This document shows positions 32,118 through 41,875 of a stretch of 64,000 nt of DNA, in pieces. Each line of letters opens with the position of its first letter. Positions within the stretch are counted from its first letter, which is position 1. This DNA comes from Pachyseris speciosa (Eukaryota > Cnidaria > Anthozoa > Scleractinia > Pachyseridae). The notes below the pieces were generated by a model. The model searched no databases and was not told the origin of the DNA. It was given only the letters and a program-made list of their open reading frames with translations. A program made the position numbers and the translations under genes. Location: contig JAEMWC010000287.1 in NCBI GenBank assembly GCA_016490735.1, forward strand, positions 634,501 to 698,500. Reading direction: 5' to 3'.

Positions 32118-33030
32118 CACAGGATAAGTTCAAGTTGATCGTAATTCAATTTTTGTCACCTTTCAGTTGGCAGGACAGTCAATTCCTCACTCCGAATGAT
32201 GAAGAATTTAAAATTCAATTACGCATGTAAGGAAGCTTTTGGTGGCCTAGTGGGTCAGTGCGCTCTTTTCGTACTATAATGACAGCTTAGGGTCGGTGGT
32301 TCAAGCCTCAACAGAGTGAAGTTTTTTTTTCTTTGATCTCTTTTTTTTTTCTATTCCTTTTCACTTGTTTTTCTTTTTTCTTTTGTCAACGCTTAAACTG
32401 TAAACCTATTTTGCAATTTAACACGGAAAAGTACTCAACCGATTCTCTGGATATTCACTACGCGAGAAACCAAGGCCAGCTGAAGCTTGACAAAACACTG
32501 GCACTTCGATTTGTTTGACAATTTCAAAGAAAGCGAACAATTTGGTATAAATCTGAGTCTTCGATCCGTTGACCAGTTTCTCGACGATAACCGATATCTC
32601 AATACTACCAAGGTATGTTCAAACAACGCCACGCAAAAGAGCTGTATTTCACTTCCGGTATTACACCATCACTAGTACTTCCGGTATTGCACCATCACTA
32701 ACTCGGTCAATATTTGTTTATCTTCAAAACCGGGTCACGAACAATCTCGTTACATGTAAAGTAAATTCAGTGAAAGTTATGGACTTTATTTAAGATTTCA
32801 TAGGGCTTATAAATTATTTTAAACGTTGTTACAATTTATCATTCCGGAAAAGAAACACAAATGCCCAAAGATTTTGTTTAAAACAAATGCATTGTGAAAC
32901 GAAAATAACCATAAACAGGGCACAGTTTCAAAACTATAATATCTGTCCAATCAGAAGTGCCCGTTCCCACGAGTGAAACAGACAAGAAACATAACTTACA
33001 CGCAATATCGAGAAAGCAAGCGTAATGCTA
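32068..33030 (+). repeat. block A, second copy, with the empty transposon site
   Basis: Matches 25785-26742 almost throughout and continues past the insertion point with CAAGCGTAATGCTACTCTTG, which in the first copy lies on the far side of the transposon. Confidence 0.85.
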
Positions 33031-33377
33031 CTCTTGGTGCCATTTAGTCAATTAAAGTTTATACTGTTTACATTATTACGCGAAGTTTAGATACAATGAC
33101 GCGAACATCAAGAAAATAATTATAATCACGCAAAATAAAACCTGACACCTTTCTTACCTTCATTCCATACCCAATCATCGTTGTTCTGAAATACTGCTCA
33201 AAACAAACGCTCTCAAATAAATATCTTTCGTTATGGGATGTACATTGGAGTAATTCAATTCTGAGAAAACATTTCTTTTCTCTGTAACCCTTGGGCATTG
33301 AAACGGATTTTAAAGAGACGATGCGTGACCAAGCTAATGACTTTATTTACTACAAAATTCCCTAGTCATCGCAAGAG

Positions 33378-33605
33378 ATGTCTCATTAGCGCAGTCGGAT
33401 AAGGGGCCGAGTTAGGAATTGAAGGTCGCGAGTTCAAACTCGGAACCGGTATTATTAAATTATTTCTTTACTTATATCATTGTTTCTTCCTCTGGTCGAG
33501 AGGGGCAGAGGAAGAAAAATCGTCGCTAAGCGACGGCCGCTTAAAAAAGGGTAATGCAAGAAGCGGCTCGTCGCCATAGCGACGGCCGCTTAAAAATGGT
33601 GAATC
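33378..33605 (+). repeat. tRNA-headed repeat with GC hairpins
   Basis: tRNA-like head (GCGCAGTCGGATAAGG ... CGAGTTCAAACTCG), the TTCCTCTGGTCGAGAGGGG tag, then two hairpin units of the GTCGCTAAGCGACGGCCGCTT type. Confidence 0.7.
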
Positions 33606-33913
33606 GATTCTCTGGATATTCACTACTCGAAATACCAACGCCAATTTCCGAATTTGAAATTTGAAAGAAAGCGAAGAATTTGGTATAAACCGGCGTCTAG
33701 ATCCGTTGACCAGTTTCTCGAAGATAACCGAAAAAGAAAAGCTACACGCGTTGTTGGTTTGACTTCCGGTATTGCACCATCACTAGTACTTAGTCCACCA
33801 CTCGGTCAATACTTGTTTAGCATCAAAACCCGGGTCAGGAAACGCTCTAATAAATTCAGTTCCTATAAGAGGTACGTTGGAGGAATTCAATTCTGACTAA
33901 ACATTTCTTTTAG

Positions 33914-35125
33914 AAAGGCTTTCGCGATTTCTTACTCTGACCCCTAAATAAATATTTTTGTTCAAGAGCCTTTCAATTTGCGTGAATTAGTCGACCGTGA
34001 ACTAACACGAAACATCGCTTCGTATTCTATGGCCCCTTCTTTTTCTTAACAATAGCGAACAGTTCAATCTTGAAATTCACAATAGTTTGCTCTCTCTTGT
34101 GGTGTAAATGTTAATCCCTAACAAGAAAATACAACGTGAGTACGATACTTTACTTCAAGTTCGGGTAAAGTTGTATACCAACCTGTATACCGGAAACGCA
34201 TTTAAAGCCGTGGTCGTATGCTAAAATTGCTACTCACTCGTAGAGAAATGGCAGTTTTATTTTACGGTCAACGCAAAAATGGTTTCGGAATTCACAAAGA
34301 TATTTTTGTTCAAGAGCCTAAAGATATAAAAATAGCACAAAGATATAAAAATTATTGTAAAGCGATAAGTATAAAGCGAGATACAAATTTTTATGCACCC
34401 AACAAATTTCACTGAAAAATTTAATGAGATGTTGGAGATTACGCTAATTTTAACACGTCCAAAAATAACTCGTTTTGAATATTTAATAAGCTGTTTGCGG
34501 TTTAGCTACGCATGAAAGTATAAAAGTTAGCTAATTCGTAACGAATTGTTACACCTGAAGAATATAACAGGTAAAAAAAATGTTATGTATCTGTCTAACG
34601 TGTATTCGGCGTTAAACAAAATTATCTTTGAAGATCTTTAATATTCTTTGCGTGTTTTGTGCGGTTTGGTTTATCAAGTTATAACTTAACTTTTCTTGCG
34701 ATTCAGTTAAACCTTTTCAATATGTTGCTGAAAACCGATCAAAAGAAACGCTTTCAATTAAATTCCTTTGTTATGAAATGTATATTGAAGTAATTCAATT
34801 CCGGCTAAACATTTCTTTTGCAAAGGCTGTAACGATTCGTGACTTTGGTGACCACTCACGTTAATTATTACAAAATTCTCTAGTGAAGGTAACTGATGAG
34901 CAAGTGGCGCAATCGGATAAGGTGCAGACTATGGGCGATGAGATCTGAGGGTCGCGCGTTCCAAGTACTGTCACCGGAGAATAAACAGTTTATTTATTTA
35001 CTTGTCATTGTTTCTTCCTCTGGCCGAGAGGGGTACGGGGCAAGTGACGGACGAAACGACGAGAAACAAGAAATTCTGCGAGAATTAGAAGCGGCCTTTT
35101 TGACCATCCGAGCCGGATTAATGCA
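33914..35125 (+). repeat. block C, second copy
   Basis: Duplicate of 30938-32117 including the tRNA-like head (34899-34985). Confidence 0.8.
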
Positions 35126-35690
35126 CTTTGTCACCTTTCAGTTGGCATGACAGTCAATTCGTCACTCTGAATGATAAAAAATTTTAAATTCGGTTATGCG
35201 TTAGAGAAGGTTTTGGTGGCTTGGTGGGTTAGTGCGCTCTTTTCGTACTGTATTGACAGCTTACGGTTGGTGGTTCAAGCCTCAACAGAGTGAAGTTTTT
35301 TTTTTCTTTGATCTCTTTTTTTTTCTTTTCCTTTTCACTTGCTTTTCTTTTTTCTTTTGTCAACGCTTAAGCTGTAAACCTATTTTGTAATTTAACACGG
35401 AAAAGTAGTGAACCGATACTATGGATATTCGCTACGCGACAAACCAAGGCTAGCTGAAGCTTGACAAAACACTGGCACTTCGATTTGTTTGACAATTTCA
35501 AAGAAAGCGAACAATTTGGTATAAATCTGAGTCTTCGATACGTTGACCAGCTTCTCGACGATAACCGATATCTCAATACTACCAAGGTATGTTCAAACAA
35601 CGCCACGCAAAACAGCTGTTTTTGACTTCCGGTATTACACCATCACTAGTACTTCCGGTATTGCACCATCACTAACTCGGTCAATATTTT
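35126..35690 (+). repeat. block A, third, diverged copy
   Basis: Matches the two other block A copies at lower identity. tRNA-like piece at about 35205-35290. Confidence 0.7.
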
Positions 35691-35820
35691 GGGCCAAAAG
35701 GAACGCTCAAATAAATTCATTTCCTATAATTCTGACTAAACATTTCTTTTTGAAAGGATTTCGCCATTTCCGACTCTGACCCCTGTATTTTATGGCCACC
35801 AAAATCTACTAGTTCAGTTT

Positions 35821-35953
35821 AAAAACATTTACGGTCTTCCGAATAGCTTTAGTTAAGTCATCGGTGTTGTGAAATACTGCTCAATCTAAAAACATTTACG
35901 GTCTTCCGAATAGCTTTAGTTAAGTCATCGGTGTTGTGAAATACTGCTCAAAA
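35821..35953 (+). repeat. 67-bp tandem duplication
   Basis: AAAAACATTTACGGTCTTCC... through GAAATACTGCTCAA occurs twice head to tail with essentially no differences. A third, slightly diverged copy lies at 38064-38120. Confidence 0.85.
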
Positions 35954-36674
35954 TAAACGCTTTCGAATAAATTCCTTTCCTGCTGGATGTACATCGGAGT
36001 AATTTAATTCTGACAAAACATTTCTTTCCTCTGTAACCCTTGAGCATTGAAAGGCTTTTAAAGAGACGATGCGTGACCGACGTAATGACTTTATTTACTA
36101 CAAAACAAGAGGCTACAATTAGCCTAAACTCGGGCTTGCAAAAAACAGTATTGTATCCCTAACTTAGTGCTAAACAAAAGAATAGAGGAAAGTCTGTCTT
36201 TCTTACATCGGACGCATTGCCGTGTTTAGCTTGTGTTGGAGTCTATTTCTTTAGACCCCTATCAACATATATTCCTCTAAAATACAGCTCAACCATTGAG
36301 AACAGTAATTATAACACTTGTAAAAAATAGTTCTAAAAGAACAAGAAAAAGAGAAACAGAAAAATAAAGCCCGTGATATATACCACTAAAAGACATCAAA
36401 CCCGGGTTAGCTGTGTCACAGGCACGAACAGTGACCTTTAGGCCACAGAGGTTTATCGTTTTGCAAGGTGATAAAAATAGTGTATTGATTCCAAAAAAAA
36501 AAAACTAAGCACACTTGTTTTCGCTTCGATGGATAATTGTTTGAGAAAGGAAACGCTTATCGAACGATGTAGGATTTTTTCGCATAAACGTTAATGGAGT
36601 ACGTCTCGGTGAGATGTGAGTAGAAAATTAATTAGCAGAGTGAAACTGTTTACAAACACTTCTCCTTTGTCGTC

Positions 36675-36920
36675 TCATGTTATTATAATCGGCTCCGAAG
36701 CACAAGACCTAGAAAACTCAGACCCCCCCCCCCCCCCCCAATCTGTAAAAACTCAAACCCCTCATAAACGGCGATAATTCATTTTGCCCACGTTTATTTC
36801 ACTTTGAAAATTTGTATAGTTATGAGGGGGTCTGAGTTTTCCAGTTTGGGGGAGGGGGGGGGGGGAGGGTCTGAGTTTTCTAGGTCTCGTGCTCCGGAGC
36901 CGATTATAATAACGTGAAGT
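36675..36920. repeat. fold-back element with C/G runs
   Basis: The left arm (TTATTATAATCGGCTCCG...CCTAGAAAACTCAGACC) is matched in inverse by the right arm (GGTCTGAGTTTTCTAGG...CCGGAGCCGATTATAA). The arms end in runs of C and G. More GGTCTGAGTTTTC copies follow to 37125. Confidence 0.75.
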
Positions 36921-37152
36921 GTTTGTTAACTGCGATAAATAGACGGTGTAACATTTCAGCGCACTGAACGGCGATAATTTATTCTGTCCACGTTTATTTG
37001 ACTTTGAAAATTTGTATAGTTTTGAGGGGGTCTGAGTTTTCCAGATTTTTTTTTTTTTTTGGGGGGGGGGGGTCTGAGTTTTCTAGGTCTGAGGTCTGAG
37101 TTTTCTAGGTCTGAGTTCTCCAGACACCCGATACGGGGAACACGGCGGCAAT

Positions 37153-37644
37153 CCATCTGGAGTTAAATTTTGGTCATGTTAAAAACTTTCTTCTCGCTGT
37201 TGAACTTGCAAACATTCGTATAGACACTTCTCTTAACATATTAGTTGTTCAGACTTCAAAGACACAAGGTGAATCGACGTTTTCCGATACGTGACAACAG
37301 GCATCATTCTTGCTGTTGATATGAGATTTACACTTCCGAATCACTCGGCCGTGAAAGGTCAAACTCCCTTTGTCTGTAGTCTCTAATTTTTGGCGCTCCC
37401 TTCGCGTCGCGTCTCCTCGCAACTTCGCGCGCGCACGTGCCCTCAAAATCCATCGCCAAAATTAGAGACTACTCGCAATCTCCTGAAGCAGTCCATCTGC
37501 CGTTAAGTTTACTCATGTTAAAAGCTTTCTTCTCGCCGTTGAACTTGCAATCATTCGCATAGACACTTCTCTTAACATATTGTTTGCTCAGACTTCAAAA
37601 GACACAAGGTGAATCGACATTTTCCGATACGTGACAACAGGCAT
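37153..37644 (+). repeat. ~150-bp direct repeats at a 340-bp period around a small inverted-end segment
   Basis: 37153-37304 and 37493-37644 match (CATGTTAAAA.CTTTCTTCTC, AGACACTTCTCTTAACATAT, TTCCGATACGTGACAACAGG). Between them is a ~95-base segment bounded by AGTCTCTAATTTTTGGCG and CGCCAAAATTAGAGACT. Confidence 0.7.
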
Positions 37645-37806
37645 GACTCTGTTAAGAATAGTTAGCGCTTGCGCAGAAACGCCGGAAGTGCCATTTGTGG
37701 ATGATACTCGACGACGAAAAAGAATTCGAGAACCGTCGGTAGTTCTAGACCCGGGCGCCGCGCGAGACGCGCGCAGCCCGGGTAATTATCTAATGACCGC
37801 AAGAGA

Positions 37807-38400
37807 TGTCTCATCAGCGCAATCGGATAGCGCAATCGGATAAGGGATTTGAAGGTCACGAGTTCAACTCCGGGCGCCGTTATTAGAAAACTTATTTCTT
37901 TACTTTATGTAAATGTTTCTTCCTCTGGCTGAGAGGGGCACGGAACGCTCAAATAAATTCATTTCCTATAATTCTGACTAAACATTTCTTTTTGAAAGGA
38001 TTTCGCCACTTTCGACTCTGACCCCTGTATTTTATGGCCACCAAAATCTACAAGTTCAGTTTAAAAACATTTACGGTCTTCCGAATAGCTTTAGTAAAGT
38101 CATCAGTGTTGTGAAATACTGCTCAAAATAAACGCTTTCAAATAAATTCCTTCCCTACTGGATGTACATTGGAGTAATTCAATTCTGACAAAACATTTCT
38201 TTCCTCTGTAACCCTTGAGCATTGAAAGGCTTTTAAAGAGACGATGCGTGACCGACGTAATGACTTTATTTACTACAAAATTCTCTGGTAACCGCAAGAA
38301 GTGTCTCCTTACCGCAATCGGATAAGGGACCGAGATTGGGATCTTAAGGTCGCGAGTTAAAGTCGCGGCGCCGCTATTAGAAAATTAAGTGCTTTACTTA
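37807..38400 (+). repeat. two more tRNA-headed repeats
   Basis: Heads at 37812-37885 (GCGCAATCGGAT occurs twice in tandem) and 38305-38380. Each is followed by the TTCCTCTGGC.GAGAGGGGCACGG tag. The intervening stretch repeats 35.7-36.1 kb. Confidence 0.65.
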
Positions 38401-38484
38401 TGTCATTGTTTCTTCCTCTGGCCGAGAGGGGCACGGGCCTCTCGGCGGACACCACGACAAAAAAAACTAAAAAAAAAAAAAACG

Positions 38485-38640
38485 GGTAATTTAAGAAGCG
38501 GCTCGTCGCTAAGCGACGGCCGCTTAAAAAAAAAAAGGGTAATGCAAGAAGCGGCTCGTCGCTAAGCGACGGCCGCTTAAAAAAAAAAGGGTAATGCAAG
38601 AAGCGGCTCGTCGCTAAGCGACGGCCGCTTAAAAATGTAA
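38485..38640 (+). repeat. tandem GC hairpin units
   Basis: Three copies of AAGCGGC-T-CGTCGC-TAA-GCGACG-GCCGCTT, each a 13-bp hairpin, spaced about 50 bases apart by A runs and GGGTAATGCAAG. Related units are at 33520-33600. Confidence 0.85.
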
Positions 38641-39479
38641 GTATTTGAACTGGTTTTTGTTTATTTTTATTTCTCATGTATGTGTGTATGGATGGCTAGA
38701 TGTTTCCCGTTCTTGACAACTTCAAGTTTTCCAAGAGCGGGGCGCAGAAACGATGACAAAAACACTGCCGTGACTAAAGCTAAACGATCAATTCCAAGTG
38801 CTGCATAGCTCTCTAAGAAGCTACAGTGCTAAAGAAAGGATCGAAAGACAAAAAGCCGTGATAGAAGCACGCCATCTTGCTACAAATACAAACGGCCGGG
38901 CCCGGCAAAACAAAAATTGCAAGACAGATTATTACACGGCTCAAAATCCTATTCTTACAAAGATAACTGGCTGTATTGTCTCCGGAAGCACTTAAATGAG
39001 CCAAACCAAACTTAGATAAAATGCCTCAAAGGGCGTGAAAACCACAGTCGCTAAACAGAAACAACAAGGGTTCAAACAAACAGGCGTTGAAACTTGTAAC
39101 CCAGAAATGACCTTTGAGATCAAGTATGCGACCTCTAAACACATGGCTCCATTTAGTCACTAACATGAAATCCTCTAAATCATCATGTTAACCCGCTGAA
39201 AACATACAAGGAGATAAATGGGTCAAAAAACCGAAATAGAAGCGACAACAATGTGAGTAGGAGACGTGTAGGCCTTCCATCCCCATTTTACGTGACTGAA
39301 ATGTAAAACAAAATATAACATAAGCTCACATGTCACCTCGTGATCGCTTGTAAGAAAGAACAACATGTGAATATATTGGAAAACTTGAAGTTGTCAAGAA
39401 CGGGAAACATCTAGCCATCCATACACACATACATGAGAAATAAAAATAAACAAAAACCAGTTCAAATACTTACATTTTT
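38631..39479. mobile_element. element with perfect 103-bp inverted ends around a copy of repeat X
   Basis: 38631-38733 and 39377-39479 are exact reverse complements over 103 bases. The 643-base centre is an inverted copy of repeat X (16985-18200) without the gag-like insertion. No target duplication is evident. Confidence 0.7.
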
Positions 39480-40206
39480 GAAAATAAATTACAGATTTAC
39501 CGGCTACATTTCTTCCTGGGTTTCCTCCGAGTTGTGCACATTTTTCGCACATGTAAACACGACGCTGCGCGGTTTTGATTGGGTGCTTGAGACAATGGAG
39601 CAGTGTAGATTCATCCTGAGGGGACCCCGGGTGTTACAAGAAGTGTTGCTGACAAATTGAGGTCTAGTACCCCCGCGAGTCTTGGTTTGCCAACATGACG
39701 AGGTTACCAAGCCGATTTCAACGGTCGTTGTGTCGTGTTTAAAATGTACACGGATGTCTGCCATCGTTTTATCGTTTCACTGGGGACACGAAGAGCCGCC
39801 CGGCGTCGATCTCAGGGCTGCGATTGTGTGGCTAGAGAACTGAAATGAAAGATCAACCTTTGCCCTTGAATTCTGCGGTGGATTTGTGGCCGTGGGTACA
39901 TTTTAGCCTGGGATTTTTGACTTCGTTCGGCAGGCTGTCCGGACTGCCTGTGTTTCGCCTTGTCTCCTCTTTATGAAGAGAAAACCAGGATTAAAAAAAA
40001 TCGCTTAAATCAAGTTAAATCGGTAAAATAACGACACCAGGAGTAAACAACACACGTATGGAATAAGGTAAGCCATTTTTATTGAATATTTTCACTTTTA
40101 ACGACCTTCATGGATATCGTGTAGAAAATCCCATACAAACCCTTATATTTCGACGCCATATTGTGTTCCTTGTGTGGTTCATAAAGAGAGCTTGGGCTGC
40201 CTGTGC
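39479..40206 (-). repeat. right arm of the 727-bp inverted repeat
   Basis: Reverse complement of 25059-25785, ending GGCTGCCTGTG, directly abutting the 103-bp inverted end. Confidence 0.85.
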
Positions 40207-40718
40207 CCTCCCCCCTCTCTCTCCCCCACCCCTCCCCCACTTTACGTTCCCTTTTCCGGGCTGCGCGGGGTTGTGCCGAAATTGTTAGCAATGACGACCT
40301 TTCTCAGGGCTGTTATCCCGTTATGTCAGGATTGGTAGTCACTCAATTGTTATTTGTCATAGGACTCGAGCTGGTAAACGGCACGTCAGTGACTGTAAAC
40401 ATTTGCAGGAAGTCAATCTTAACGAAAACTAATTAATAAACATCAAAGATCAATCAAAACCGGGTACATTATAGCACAGTTTCCTGTACCCACTAGGAAA
40501 AACGTTTTTTCACTTTGTACCGAACAGGTCACGGTAAAACAATGACTGCGGGTTGTTCGTACACACGCGCAATTTAATCTTATGAAATCGGCAAACTTTT
40601 GTGTCAGTGTCTCAAGACGCTTTCCTGTAATACAAGTGGAAGAGACATTAAATTTAAGTCTTCTCCTTTGTATAGCAAATTATCGACAAAGTCATGACGG
40701 ATTCTGCTCTTCTCCTAG

Positions 40719-40952
40719 ACACAAATCTTGGTTTCAGTGAACGTTGGCATGTACCATTACGACACCTTATTCGACTACTACGCAGAGCTGTCAAATACGG
40801 AAGCATCTAAGGTCGTGGAGCGTTACTATAACTACCTGAAGGGCGACATTAACAAAAGGCTGAAGAAGAGAAACGACAAAAGATTCAAAAGCGGTCACCT
40901 CACTTATCCATACCTGCAGTACCCGTGGCTTCCAAACGGTGTTTCGACATAG
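40719..40952 (+). pseudogene. lipoxygenase last exon
   Basis: CTCCTAG acceptor, phase 0. Encodes MYHYDTLFDYYAELSN, KVVERYYNYLKGDINKRLKK and LTYPYLQYPWLPNGVST, then TAG. In lipoxygenases the C-terminal carboxylate is an iron ligand, usually on Ile; here it is Thr. No obvious polyadenylation signal follows within 100 bases. Confidence 0.85.
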
Positions 40953-41870
40953 AAACTAGAAGGTGGCCAATCGGCACAACGAGCGGGTTAATTTTCATCG
41001 GTATACTAAGCGGCATACTAAATCTGGGGTTTCGTAGAAGGTGTTTCGAGGATAGACTGACATCGTGTTTTAGATGATACAATCCGGAACTTTGCACTCG
41101 CAGAATTTTATCATTAAGGGCGGATTTGACTTTTTGAAGGGTCATTGCATGGTAGATATGTTGAAATAAAAATAAGTAACGATTATATCACAAATATTTC
41201 CTGGCAATAAACCTTACAATCTGGCCCCAGTTGTTCACTTTTATCCACTGGGTAGGAACTTATCCGATGGATAGAGTTGTCCGCCTTTGAGTCTAAAATG
41301 TGGCATTTAAATCCATGTATTAGAAAGGGCAGCAGAGATTATGCGGAAATTCCTGACAGAACGTAAACGCACAGATTGCGGCGAGTCGCCCAAAACCAGT
41401 GGGATGGTAAGAGTTATTTTAGGTTCCTGCTTCTCACCGTTTATGTTGTCACAGTAGTAAAAGTAGTAAAAGTTGAAAAGGTAAGTTGGTAAACTTTCAC
41501 ACCAACAATTCGAAGAGGTCAACTGAAGAACGAGTTCATTGAACAAGCAAACGGATGCCAACCTACTGAAATATCATCAACAGAAGCAACCTTCATAGAC
41601 ACCGAAGGCGAACGATACAAAACTGACTCGGTTCGTGACTTGGCAACTCATTTATGGAAATTGAAACATTTCGGTACACTTTCTTTCTCAGGTGTCACCT
41701 TCCGCCTCCACCCCTTCTCCCGGAGTAAAGAGAGGTTTTATCAAAGGGGAACCGTGTAGACTTCTCCAAACAAACTTTTCTAGAAAAACTTTTGAAGAGA
41801 GCATCCCTAATTTTAGATCACCCCAAATGAAATGATTTCTCGGAAGGAAAAGGAGCAGTATTATTTTATT
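40953..41870. other. spacer downstream of the lipoxygenase
   Basis: AT-rich; no gene recognised. The minisatellite begins at its right end. Confidence 0.4.
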
Positions 41871-41875
41871 TTTAC

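Larger units (their letters stand above)
11721..40952 (+). pseudogene. animal-type lipoxygenase gene, disrupted
   Basis: Nine exons on the + strand align in order with the lipoxygenase catalytic domain: 11721-12052, 12390-12516, 13276-13382, 14015-14121, 14965-15179, 15784-15890, 18915-19020, 24670-24888 and 40719-40952. Lipoxygenases add O2 to polyunsaturated fatty acids at a non-haem iron. Kept features include EQRLSGNNPF, HLFTEPICVALYR, KRGVDDKK, the HAAVNF iron-site motif and a C-terminal PYLQYPWLPNG segment. Damage: TAG in phase in exon 4; Ser in place of the first iron-ligand His in the same exon; exon 5 one base short for its phase; and no exon found for the stretch between exons 3 and 4. 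The C-terminus is Thr where Ile is usual. The 5' end (and any PLAT domain) was not found. The last intron is 15.8 kb and full of mobile elements. A live gene with assembly errors is possible, but the lost His argues against it. Confidence 0.8.

Noticed and set aside
25059..40206. Maverick/Polinton element with long inverted ends
   Set aside because: The region between the arms has no polymerase B, ATPase, protease or capsid-like frames.
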